A model generated the notes under the pieces. It searched no databases. It was not told the DNA's origin and worked only from the letters and a program-made list of their open reading frames with translations. From Candidatus Zymogenaceae bacterium (lineage in GTDB: Bacteria; Desulfobacterota; Zymogenia; Zymogenales; Zymogenaceae): a stretch of 64,000 nucleotides of DNA. Made by a program: the position numbers and the translations under genes. Position 1 is the stretch's first letter; every line of letters starts with the position of its first letter. This document shows, piece after piece, positions 8,637-16,369 of the stretch. The stretch spans positions 1 through 64,000 of the forward strand of contig JAFGFE010000039.1 in assembly GCA_016931225.1 (NCBI GenBank). The letters are read 5' to 3'.

Positions 8637-8912
8637 TCAGGACCAGTCGTTCGAGTCGGCGCTTGAGCGGGGAATGATACCTGACATCTTTTCCGCAGCA
8701 CTCTTGGAGATTTCCTCGGAGATGCAGATTATCTCTCTCAGTTTTTCCAGGATCTCTTCGGAAATACCCGCCTTGTTACCCGACTCGGCCAAATTCGCAG
8801 CGGTCTTTTTGATGTGACAGATATCCTCGAAAAACATGCAGACAAATCGCTGTCTGTCCGTGAGAAGCGTTTTGTCGTCCTCCAGGTGTGCTTTTTTAAA
8901 TGAAATCACCAT
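8637..8912 (-). CDS. small helical protein downstream of the RNR gene, unknown
   Basis: 91 residues, predicted mostly helical and charged (HIKKTAANLAESGNKAG, EEILEKLREIICISEEISK). No membrane segment or known motif. It lies 53 bases after the ribonucleotide reductase gene in the same direction, so co-transcription is possible. Function unknown. Confidence 0.55.
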   Translation of the reverse strand: MVISFKKAHLEDDKTLLTDRQRFVCMFFEDICHIKKTAANLAESGNKAGISEEILEKLREIICISEEISKSAAEKMSGIIPRSSADSNDWS

Positions 8913-8964
8913 GTTTTGTGATCTTTCATATATCCGATAATTTCAGTTATTTTACATATAGGTA

Positions 8965-11811
8965 CTAACACTTTGAGTAGCCGCAGGCCTGGCAGCTGAT
9001 ACAGCCGCTCTCGTGAAACAGGGTCGCGCCGCAATCGGGGCATGTGCTGACTCTCACCTCGGGCGCCTCATCCGACGGCCCCTCGACCATCTCCGGGTGG
9101 CGATTGTCTTCGATATAGAGCTTGAGCGCCGCTGCGATGGCGTCGGTACAGGAGAGTATCTGCGACCCGTTCTGCCAGATCGGGTTGGGGCAGCGGATGC
9201 CCGAGAGCTGTTTGATGACGGTCTCCACGGGAATGCCCGACCTGAGCGCCAGGGAGATCAAGCGCCCGGTGGTCTCGTTCTGGGACGATGAGCACCCCCC
9301 GGCCTTGCCCATTTGGGCGAAGACCTCGAACAGACCGTGCTCATCGGCGTTTATGGTCACGTAGAGTTCGCCGCAGCCGGTTTTCATCTTCCGGGTGGTC
9401 CCCCAGGTGACGTCCGCCCGGGGGCGGGGGATGGGCGTGGAGACGGCATTGACCGGGATCTCTTCTTCCGCGACGGCGGCGTCCGGAGCATCTGTCCGGT
9501 TCACCGTGCCGATGTTGAGGACCTGGGCGTCCCTGCTCTGATCCCGATAGACCGTCACCCCCTTGCATCCCAGATCGAAGGCCAGGCGATAGACCTCCGC
9601 GATGTCCTGAGGGGTTGCGTCCTTGGGGAAATTCACGGTTTTTGACACCGCGTTGTCGGTATGTTTCTGGAAGGCGGCCTGCATCTTGATGTGCCATTCG
9701 GGGGAGATGTCGTGGGCGGTGACGAAGACCTCCTTCACCCTATCGGGCACATGCTCCAGGTCTTTTATATCTCCCTGCCGGGCGATGGCCGACATCAGCT
9801 CATCGGAAAAGAAACCGTCCTCTTTCGCCCGCTCGCAGAAGAGGTGATTGACCTCCACCAGCTCGTCGTCGTCCATGACGTTTTTGATAAAGGAGAGGGC
9901 GAACAGCGGCTCGATCCCAGAGCTGGTGCCCGTGATCATGCTGATGGTCCCGGTGGGGGCGATGGTCGTTGTGGTGGCGTTTCGCATCATCGGATAGCCG
10001 TCCCGCTCCCAGGTGCTTCCGTAGAAGTTCGGAAACGATCCGCGCTCCATGGCAAGCTTCATGGAGGCCTCTTTGGACCGCTGCTGGATGAATGACATCA
10101 CGTCCTCGGCGGTCTCCAGGGCGAGGTTCGAGTTGTAGGGAATGTCCATCTTGATGAGCATCTCGGCGAATCCCATCACGCCGAGGCCGATTTTCCGATT
10201 GGCCCGCGTCATCTCCTCGATCTGGAGAAGCGGGTAGCTGTTGGCGTCGATAACGTTGTCGAGAAAATGGACCGCGCTGTCCACCGTGGCCCCCAGCCGC
10301 TCAAAGTCTATCGAGCCTGTATCCGTCACCATCCGGGCCAGGTTGATCGATCCGAGATTGCACGATTCATACGGCAGGAGCGGCTGCTCGCCGCAGGGAT
10401 TGGTCGATTCGATATCCCCCACGTGGGACGTCGGATTGTCCCGGTTGATGCGATCCAGGAACACAATGCCCGGCTCACCGTTTTGCCAGGCCCTCTCGAC
10501 GATTCTGTCGAAAATATCCCGGGCGGAAAGCTCATCGACCGTCTCATTGGAGCGGGGGGAGACGAGAGGGTAGGTGTGATCGTTTTTGACCGCATCCATG
10601 AAGTCCTCGGTGACGGCCACGGAGATGTTGAAATTGTTGAGCTTGGTGGTGTCTTCCTTGCAGTCGATGAAATCCGTAATATCCGGGTGATCCACCTTGA
10701 GGATGCCCATGTTCGCGCCCCGGCGGGTACCCCCCTGCTTGATGGTCTCGGTGGCGGCGTCGAACACGGTCATAAACGAGATCGGCCCGCTCGAGACGCC
10801 CTTGGTGCTTTTGACGCGGTCGTTCTTCGGTCGGAGGCGGGAAAAAGAAAAGCCGGTGCCGCCGCCGCTTTTGTGGATAAGGGCGGTGTGCTTGACCGCC
10901 TCGAAGATGCTGTTCATGGAGTCCTCCACCGGCAGCACGAAACAGGCGGAGAGCTGCTGGAGCTCCCGCCCGGCGTTCATCAGGGTGGGGGAGTTGGGGA
11001 GAAAATCCCGCTGGGCCATGAGCAGGTAAAATTGCCGGGTCACATCGTCAATGTCGATATCCGGTGTGTAGGAGCGGTCCACCCCTGCGATGTTGCGGGC
11101 GACCCGGAAGAACATCTCTTTCGGCGTCTCGACGGCGTTACCGTCGTCGTCCTTTTTCAGGTATCGGCGCTCAAGCACCGTCATGGCGTTGTCTTCCAGG
11201 ACCGGTTCGGGGAGGGACTCAAAAAGCTCCGCCGTGTCCTCTTCGTCTGGTGCCTCGTTTTCCGCCGGGGCCTCATCGTTTCCCGCGTGCGGATGCTTTT
11301 CATATGAGATATCGATGATATCGTGGGATAGATTCATCGACACCACGGCGTCGTGCAGGTCGCTGGATTCAAAGAAAGAGTCTTCGAAGAAGGCGTCTTC
11401 ATCCGGGACGTCACCCGTGGGCGGGTCCGCCCTCCACCCCTCTGCATGGAGCAGGTTCACGTGCATCTGCTCGATGTTCCGATATTCCCGTTGTTCTTCT
11501 TTTTCAATCAGGGCGAGGATTTCCTCCTCGGTTTCTTTCAAGGGCTCTGCGGCCGTCTCACAAACCTCGTCCTCGGAGATCTCAATGGTGTCGGGTTCAT
11601 CTGCGGTGTTCGATGCGGTTTCGACCTTGTCTCCGGCTTCGGCATCCGTCTCCCGTTCGACATCGGGTGCGGCGGAAGGGTCCTCATGTTCTGTAGGAGG
11701 AGAGGAGTCGGAATGCTGCAGGGGGATATTCAGGTCGGGAAAGAGTGTCTGTGTGCGGGGTTGGTTGATGGATGCGTCGGATTTTGTCGATAAATCCTTT
11801 GCGATGCTCAT
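8965..11811 (-). CDS. nrdJ: adenosylcobalamin-dependent (class II) ribonucleotide reductase
   Basis: 948 residues. Reduces ribonucleotides to deoxyribonucleotides using B12, so it works with or without oxygen. The core starts near residue 203 (ALERR-like MTVLERRYLKKDDDGN). The redox Cys pair is Cys290 (LSACF) and Cys484 (ESCNLGSINL). The catalytic NPCGE is Asn471-Cys473-Glu475. The C-terminus has a TSCPD-like domain and a zinc-ribbon tail, CPDCG...CISCQACG. Odd: about 200 acidic, low-complexity residues precede the core, which many class II enzymes (about 740 residues) lack. Ribosome site GGGAGG before the ATG. The promoter carries an NrdR box. Confidence 0.95.
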   Translation of the reverse strand: MSIAKDLSTKSDASINQPRTQTLFPDLNIPLQHSDSSPPTEHEDPSAAPDVERETDAEAGDKVETASNTADEPDTIEISEDEVCETAAEPLKETEEEILALIEKEEQREYRNIEQMHVNLLHAEGWRADPPTGDVPDEDAFFEDSFFESSDLHDAVVSMNLSHDIIDISYEKHPHAGNDEAPAENEAPDEEDTAELFESLPEPVLEDNAMTVLERRYLKKDDDGNAVETPKEMFFRVARNIAGVDRSYTPDIDIDDVTRQFYLLMAQRDFLPNSPTLMNAGRELQQLSACFVLPVEDSMNSIFEAVKHTALIHKSGGGTGFSFSRLRPKNDRVKSTKGVSSGPISFMTVFDAATETIKQGGTRRGANMGILKVDHPDITDFIDCKEDTTKLNNFNISVAVTEDFMDAVKNDHTYPLVSPRSNETVDELSARDIFDRIVERAWQNGEPGIVFLDRINRDNPTSHVGDIESTNPCGEQPLLPYESCNLGSINLARMVTDTGSIDFERLGATVDSAVHFLDNVIDANSYPLLQIEEMTRANRKIGLGVMGFAEMLIKMDIPYNSNLALETAEDVMSFIQQRSKEASMKLAMERGSFPNFYGSTWERDGYPMMRNATTTTIAPTGTISMITGTSSGIEPLFALSFIKNVMDDDELVEVNHLFCERAKEDGFFSDELMSAIARQGDIKDLEHVPDRVKEVFVTAHDISPEWHIKMQAAFQKHTDNAVSKTVNFPKDATPQDIAEVYRLAFDLGCKGVTVYRDQSRDAQVLNIGTVNRTDAPDAAVAEEEIPVNAVSTPIPRPRADVTWGTTRKMKTGCGELYVTINADEHGLFEVFAQMGKAGGCSSSQNETTGRLISLALRSGIPVETVIKQLSGIRCPNPIWQNGSQILSCTDAIAAALKLYIEDNRHPEMVEGPSDEAPEVRVSTCPDCGATLFHESGCISCQACGYSKC

Positions 11812-11885
11812 AATACCTCCCTGTGAGCTCTTTACACGAATGAAAAAGCCGAAAACGATTGATAGATTATGTATGGTGGATATGA

Positions 11886-11901
11886 TACCGTTATTTTGTA
11901 C
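11886..11901 (-). promoter_or_regulatory. possible second, weaker NrdR box
   Basis: A 16-base site with about 8 of 16 matches to the NrdR consensus ACACTATATATTGTGT. It is placed exactly 31 bases (three helical turns) from the strong box, the spacing at which NrdR box pairs are usually found. Weak by itself; the spacing is the main support. Confidence 0.35.
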
Positions 11902-11908
11902 CGTATGA

Positions 11909-11937
11909 ATGATATAGTACTATATGTTGTGTGTCAA
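11909..11937 (-). promoter_or_regulatory. sigma-70-type promoter of nrdJ
   Basis: On the minus strand TTGACA (11932-11937), a 17-base spacer and TATCAT (11909-11914) form a near-consensus promoter about 100 bases ahead of nrdJ. The strong NrdR box fills the spacer. Confidence 0.65.
11917..11932 (+). promoter_or_regulatory. NrdR box in the nrdJ promoter
   Basis: GTACTATATGTTGTGT matches the NrdR box consensus ACACTATATATTGTGT at 13 of 16 positions. It lies between the -35 and -10 boxes of the nrdJ promoter, where a bound ATP/dATP-sensing NrdR repressor would block RNA polymerase. nrdR itself is not in the window. Confidence 0.65.
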
Positions 11938-12195
11938 GAGAAAATTAGAAATATTTATTTATATACAAAGCAAATGAGGGAAAAAGAGGGGGAATTTCTA
12001 TAAAATTGAAGGGGATGGACTAACGTTGAGTAAAAAACTCAACAAATAATGAGTAAAAATAGGATATAAAGATTTATTACTATTTATAGTAAAAGAAACA
12101 ACCGTTTCATTTTTTACTTGACAATCTGACGACCTCTGTAATACGGTGTAAGATATCAGGGCGTTCGTTTCATCGTTGTTTTTCGGAGGTTATGC

Positions 12196-12402
12196 ATGCT
12201 TCGCAGGATATCGGTACCGCTTGTGGTTTGCGCGCTCCTGTTATGTACCTGTTTTTTATTCGGGTGCGCCAGCAATTACAAGTGCTATCCGTCCGGCTAT
12301 AAGTGTTATCGCACTTATCGAATACATCCGGACGGCACAACCTATTCCACCGGATATCAGTGCTACCCCAGCAAGATGAAATGCTACCGGGTTGGTCGAT
12401 AG
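12196..12402 (+). CDS. small Cys/Tyr-rich lipoprotein with CYP repeats
   Basis: 68 residues. A signal peptide ends in a lipobox, LFGC (Cys at about 24). The short mature part is almost all repeats: YKCYPSGYKCYRTYR and YQCYPSKMKCYRVGR, two copies of an x-C-Y-P-S-x-x-K-C-Y unit separated by IHPDGTTYST. The spacing of four cysteines suggests disulfides or metal binding in the periplasm or on the outer membrane. The ribosome site GGAGG lies just before the ATG. The next gene, 138 bases on, encodes a related exported protein. I do not recognise a family. Confidence 0.7.
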   Translation: MLRRISVPLVVCALLLCTCFLFGCASNYKCYPSGYKCYRTYRIHPDGTTYSTGYQCYPSKMKCYRVGR

Positions 12403-12540
12403 CGGTATGACGGAAAGGCTCGTATCCCGATAATCGACGCCTTTTTGCATGGTGCGGCGATGTACACTGCCGGATACCGCTCCGTACGGCAGGTATTGTG
12501 CGATTTCTGTCTCTTTTCGTGAGTCGAATACGGAGGGAAT

Positions 12541-12858
12541 ATGAAGAAACGTTCATTGGTCATCGTATTGGCGCTGACCTGCGGCATACTCGCGGGATGG
12601 GCGCTGTCCGCACCGGGGGCGGATTACTATATCACGCCCGGATGCCCCCCTCCGGGGTACACGTCCGCATACCCGTGTCCGGACTGCGACGATGATCTGG
12701 TCTATGACCGCTATGACGACACCGAATACGTTCCCTATTACGAGTGTTATCCCACCTACCGGCGGGTGTACCACAGCTATGAATGCTATCCGCCCGTGTA
12801 CGAGGACTATCCGCCCTACGAGTGTTATCCCAAGGGATATATCCTCAAAACCAAATGA
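12541..12858 (+). CDS. exported Tyr/Cys/Pro-rich protein with YECYP repeats
   Basis: 105 residues. A signal peptide (about 1-26, ending SAPGA) is followed by a compact mature chain with CPDC near residue 50 and three YECYP motifs (PYYECYPTY, SYECYPPVY, PYECYPKGY). The CYP core is shared with the lipoprotein encoded just upstream, so the pair look like diverged duplicates. Acidic and basic residues alternate with tyrosines; there is no hydrophobic core other than the signal. GGAGGGA precedes the ATG by a few bases. Possible roles are envelope cross-linking or metal or redox binding, all speculative. Confidence 0.7.
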   Translation: MKKRSLVIVLALTCGILAGWALSAPGADYYITPGCPPPGYTSAYPCPDCDDDLVYDRYDDTEYVPYYECYPTYRRVYHSYECYPPVYEDYPPYECYPKGYILKTK

Positions 12859-13223
12859 TCAGAACGCCGGCGATTGGGGGAGGGAGAGAGGGGGAGATGG
12901 GTGATGGAGTGATGAGACCATCGGAGGGATAAGCGTCCTGTGAATACGGGGCGTGGGGGATGTTCCGGGAAATGTGTTGACGGCGTCCACAGCCGAAGGG
13001 AGGTCGTCGCGGGACGAATCGATCGGCGCCTTCACATATAACGAGCGGCGATATTCGTGGTATCCCGAACGGGTTTTTTGGGGGGGGCGAAAAAAAAGGG
13101 CCGTCGGGATGCTGTCTGAAGATGGCGCCGCGACGTGCGAGATTAAAAAAGGCCTTCGGCCTTTTTCGGTATATATGAATAATAACTATGTAAAAGCAAC
13201 CACCACCGGGAGCACAGGGTACC
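12859..13223. other. intergenic region with purine-rich stretch and a terminator
   Basis: About 365 bases. The first 60 are purine-rich (runs of G with A). A strong hairpin with T-run is listed separately near the end. No gene or RNA recognised. Confidence 0.5.
13145..13166 (+). terminator. intrinsic terminator (bidirectional)
   Basis: AAAAAGGCC (13146-13154), loop TTC, GGCCTTTTT (13158-13166). The T-run ends transcripts from the CYP-repeat genes, 290 bases upstream. The A-run makes it symmetric. Confidence 0.8.
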
Positions 13224-13835
13224 ATGGGAGATACAAAGACTAAAGTGGGATTGATCGGATTCACGGAACGTCTGCTTGAGAAATTTTTATGGAATTTTCG
13301 CGTCATCATACTGCTGGGCGTACTGGGGCTTCTCATCGGATCCCTGGTGATTTTCATCATGGGCATCATCGAGACGTACCATCTCACCAATATGTTCATA
13401 ACGCATATCATACACCACGGCACCCATATCGACGAAAACCTGTATAACACCATCATCATCCAGATCATTACCACCGTGGACGACTTTCTCCTCGGGATCG
13501 TGCTCTTGATCTTCGGGCTGGGCACCTATGATCTCTTTATCTCCCGGATCAATCCCGCGGAAGTACAGGACGATATTCGGCCCAACTGGCTCGTATTCGA
13601 ATCCCTCGACGAATTGAAGAGCGTCCTGGGGAAGGTGGTGCTGATGATTTTGATCATCAATTTCCTGAAAATTGTGGTGAACACGAGTTTTGAGGAGCCG
13701 ATTCACCTGTTGTATCTCGGCGGCGGCATCGCCCTGGCGGCGGTGGCCCTCAAGTGGTCCCATACCGAGAAGGACATCGACCGCACCACCATGCAGGAGC
13801 GCCTCAAGCGGCTCATGGAGTCCGGATCGGAGTAG
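13224..13835 (+). CDS. YqhA family (UPF0114) inner-membrane protein
   Basis: 203 residues with four membrane helices (about 27-50, 83-105, 138-155 and 165-180). LLIFGLGTYDLFISRINP in the middle is the family signature of YqhA/UPF0114 proteins, whose function is unknown. The C-terminus is charged and cytoplasmic (HTEKDIDRTTMQERLKRLM). It is a single gene after a terminator, with no ribosome site stronger than GGGAG before the start. Confidence 0.82.
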   Translation: MGDTKTKVGLIGFTERLLEKFLWNFRVIILLGVLGLLIGSLVIFIMGIIETYHLTNMFITHIIHHGTHIDENLYNTIIIQIITTVDDFLLGIVLLIFGLGTYDLFISRINPAEVQDDIRPNWLVFESLDELKSVLGKVVLMILIINFLKIVVNTSFEEPIHLLYLGGGIALAAVALKWSHTEKDIDRTTMQERLKRLMESGSE

Positions 13836-14075
13836 CGATACACACATTGATGAATCTATACAGCGGCGGGGGACACCGATACGTTTCCCGCCGTTTTCGT
13901 GCCACATGCCGCGATGTTGCTGTGTGTCCATGTGTGCTTTCCGTCTCGGCACGGTCTTTCTGGAACATTTCCCACAAAATGGAGACTAATAAATACGGGC
14001 GGGGACGATATACACGCGAAAAATGAAGAATCCATGAAACATGGAGAGAAAAGCGTCACATGTTTCATAATCTTG

Positions 14076-14103
14076 TTGACACTGAAAACATAAATAGTAT
14101 AAA
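14076..14103 (+). promoter_or_regulatory. promoter of the tol-pal operon
   Basis: TTGACA (14076-14081), a 16-base spacer, then TATAAA (14098-14103). A start near 14110 would give a leader of about 35 bases before the tolQ start, with the palindrome at 14111-14129 in it. Confidence 0.55.
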
Positions 14104-14110
14104 ATAGCGC

Positions 14111-14129
14111 ATAAATTAACTTAATTTAT
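14111..14129. repeat. perfect AT palindrome at the tol transcription start
   Basis: ATAAATTAACTTAATTTAT: nine-base arms about a single centre base. It lies at or just after the expected start of transcription, a usual operator position. It could also be a leader hairpin over the tolQ start, but is all A/T in its arms. Confidence 0.5.
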
Positions 14130-14145
14130 ATGTAAAAATAAAACA

Positions 14146-14919
14146 TTGACATTTTTCGACAGCATCCGGGACGTTTTTTTGAGCGGCCCTGTGGAATTAA
14201 GCGCCCTCGAGACCATCTCCCAGGCCGGACCGGTGGTAAAGGGGGTACTGTTTATTCTCCTTGTCTTTTCGGTGGTGTCCTGGGGTATAATGTTTAATAA
14301 GTTCGCGGTCATACGGGCCGCCCGGGCGCAGTCAAAAAAGTTTTTGAGTATTTTCTGGACGAATCCTCGGTTGTCCCTCCTCTATGAGGAGGCGCGAAAG
14401 CTCCCCAAAAGCCCCCTGGCCCAGGTCTTTCGCGGCGGATATCAGGAGTTCAACCGAATGATCTCCACGGCCCGATCGGTCCGCGGCATCTCCCGGATGG
14501 CGGGGGTGTCCGATGAAGGGGACGCCGGGAGTCTGGGAACGGAGCTGTTCGGCGTTGAGAGCATCGAGCGGGTGCTGCGCCGCAACATCATGGAAGAGGT
14601 GACCAGGCTGGAGAGCAATCTGACGTTTCTGGCCACTACCGGCAGCACCTGTCCCTTTATCGGGCTGTTTGGCACCGTCTGGGGGATCATGAACGCCTTC
14701 AAGGGCATCGGGGTGAAGAGCTCCGCCAGCATCGCCGTCGTGTCGGCGGGCATCTCGGAAGCCCTCATCGCCACGGCGGTGGGGCTGTTCGCGGCGATCC
14801 CGGCGGTCGTGGCGTATAACTATTTCATCAGCAAAATCAAGGTGCTGACCACCGAGATGGATAATTTCTCCTTTGAATATCTCAACATCGTGGAGCGGCA
14901 CCTCAAGCGAATGCGATAG
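14146..14919 (+). CDS. tolQ: TolQ/ExbB-type proton channel protein
   Basis: 257 residues. Three membrane helices: about 31-52 (VLFILLVFSVVSWGIMF), about 160-182 (TGSTCPFIGLFGTVWGIMNAF) and about 195-225. The second carries the family motif for the MotA/TolQ/ExbB channel that, with TolR, uses the proton gradient to energise TolA. Start is uncertain: TTG at 14146 has no visible ribosome site, and a TTG at 14176 (before SGPVEL) is an alternative. A loop of about 60 residues with GDAGSLGTELFG between helices 1 and 2 is as in the family. First gene of the tol operon. Confidence 0.9.
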   Translation: MTFFDSIRDVFLSGPVELSALETISQAGPVVKGVLFILLVFSVVSWGIMFNKFAVIRAARAQSKKFLSIFWTNPRLSLLYEEARKLPKSPLAQVFRGGYQEFNRMISTARSVRGISRMAGVSDEGDAGSLGTELFGVESIERVLRRNIMEEVTRLESNLTFLATTGSTCPFIGLFGTVWGIMNAFKGIGVKSSASIAVVSAGISEALIATAVGLFAAIPAVVAYNYFISKIKVLTTEMDNFSFEYLNIVERHLKRMR

Positions 14920-15333
14920 ATGCAGACCCCACAGAGAGACTACCGGACTCTTTCAGAGATAAACGTCACGCCCCTGGTGGATGTGATGCTGGTGCTGTTG
15001 ATCATCTTCATGGTGACCGCGCCCATGCTCCACGAGGGCCTGGATGTGAACCTCCCCCAGGTACAGGGGGAGACCGTCTCGGGAGAGACCTCCACCATCA
15101 CCGTTACCATCAACAGCGAAGGATATATTTATATCGACGGCGAGATCGTTGCGCTTGAGGACCTCAAGGGAGAGATTGAGAGGATGGTCATCATGTGGCC
15201 GGATAAAAAGGTGCTGCTCAAGGCCGATCGGAATATCTCCTACGGATATGTAATGAAGGTGATGTCGGCCCTGCGGAAGGCCGGCATTGTCGATGTGGGG
15301 ATGGTGACGGAGCCTCCCCCGGAGGAGGAGTAA
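14920..15333 (+). CDS. tolR: TolR/ExbD-type protein
   Basis: 137 residues. Short cytoplasmic N-terminus, then EINVTPLVDVMLVLLIIFMV with the essential channel aspartate (Asp21) inside the single membrane helix, then a periplasmic domain. It immediately follows tolQ and its last codon overlaps the start of the next gene by one base, so the three are tightly coupled. Works with TolQ as the proton-driven stator. Confidence 0.93.
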   Translation: MQTPQRDYRTLSEINVTPLVDVMLVLLIIFMVTAPMLHEGLDVNLPQVQGETVSGETSTITVTINSEGYIYIDGEIVALEDLKGEIERMVIMWPDKKVLLKADRNISYGYVMKVMSALRKAGIVDVGMVTEPPPEEE

Positions 15334-16358
15334 TGCGCAACCGGCGGATTATATCCTCACTGGATCGCCCCCGTCGGGGCGTGTATGTGACGATCTGTAT
15401 CTCGGCCCTGATCCATGTGGCCCTGTTTGTGCTGTTGGGGATTTACATGACCAGGGACAATGACGTGTCGCTCTACGGCGCCCCCTATACCGTGAGCCTT
15501 GTCCCCGATGATGTGGCGGGCGAGGGGGGCGAGGACGGGGTACCGGATGTGGAAGAGGTCATCGATAAGACCGTGGATCCGGCCGTCGGCGGCCCGGAGG
15601 AGGCGTCCGCACCCTCGAAAGACGAGGGGCTGGTCATGAAGGAGAAAGAGAAGGAGTCCCCTCCCGCCGAAAAAAAGGAAGAGACGCCGAAAGAGAAGGA
15701 GGAGGTAAAAGAGACGGTCGCGAAACCGCCGGAGCCGAAGGAAGAGCCCCCGTCCTACGAGGCTGAGGAGAAGGAATCCACGGCGGACCTGGACTCCGCC
15801 ATTGAGAGCATCAGAAAGAATGTGGAACTGAAGGAAGAGGAGAAGCGACGGGAGGTCGAGGAGAAAGAAAGGGAACGCCTGGCGAAGGAGGAGGCGGAGC
15901 GGGCGACCCGGGAGGCCGAGGATAAAACGACGCCCGCATCTCCCGCGGGCGGTGGGGTCGGCCCCGGGGGTGGGACGCCGGCGGGTGAGAGAACTCCAGC
16001 GCCGGGAACCCCCGGCGGCGGCAGCCCCTTCGGCAGCGACAACATCTATGCCAGCGGCCCCACCGGCGGCGTGCCGGACATGGAATTTTCCGCCTACTAT
16101 AATGATATCTGGAAGCGCATTCGATCCATGTGGTCGGTGCCCGAGGATCTCCTCGACCAGGAACTTGAGACGGTCCTGGGCATCCGCATCGCCCGGGACG
16201 GAACGATCGTAGATGTCTGGATGGAGGAGAGCTCGGGAAACAGTTATTACGATGATACCGCCCTCAGGGCGATCAGGAAGGCGAATCCCCTGGCGCCGCT
16301 GCCGGAAAAATACACCGGCGCCAGCATGGATGTCGGCATCAGGTTCAACGCGAATTAA
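15333..16358 (+). CDS. tolA: TolA-like protein with TonB C-terminal domain
   Basis: 341 residues. One N-terminal membrane helix (about 18-40), a long Glu/Lys-rich charged rod (about 95-200), a Gly/Pro-rich stretch (about 205-235), and a C-terminal TonB/TolA-type domain (about 247-341) with YYNDIWKRIRSMWSVP and GIRIARDGTIVDVWMEESSG. It would span the periplasm and contact Pal or TolB at the outer membrane. The rod is shorter than in E. coli TolA. Position after tolQR and before tolB supports tolA over tonB. Confidence 0.88.
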   Translation: MRNRRIISSLDRPRRGVYVTICISALIHVALFVLLGIYMTRDNDVSLYGAPYTVSLVPDDVAGEGGEDGVPDVEEVIDKTVDPAVGGPEEASAPSKDEGLVMKEKEKESPPAEKKEETPKEKEEVKETVAKPPEPKEEPPSYEAEEKESTADLDSAIESIRKNVELKEEEKRREVEEKERERLAKEEAERATREAEDKTTPASPAGGGVGPGGGTPAGERTPAPGTPGGGSPFGSDNIYASGPTGGVPDMEFSAYYNDIWKRIRSMWSVPEDLLDQELETVLGIRIARDGTIVDVWMEESSGNSYYDDTALRAIRKANPLAPLPEKYTGASMDVGIRFNAN

Positions 16359-16369
16359 GTAGAGGATAT

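Larger units (their letters stand above)
11812..12195. other. AT-rich divergent intergenic region between nrdJ and the CYP-repeat lipoprotein
   Basis: About 380 bases, strikingly AT-rich. The nrdJ-proximal part holds the promoter and NrdR boxes listed separately. The distal part (12000-12170) contains only A/T runs and a TTGACA at 12119-12124 without a convincing -10 box. Confidence 0.6.
13836..14145. other. intergenic region ahead of tolQ
   Basis: About 310 bases between the YqhA-like gene and tolQ. The last 70 bases hold the tol promoter and a perfect palindrome, listed separately. The rest shows nothing I can name. Confidence 0.5.

Noticed and set aside
11812-12195. Cobalamin riboswitch ahead of the B12-dependent reductase
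   Set aside because: I looked for the conserved B12-box and paired core and found none; the region is AT-rich and better explained by an NrdR promoter.
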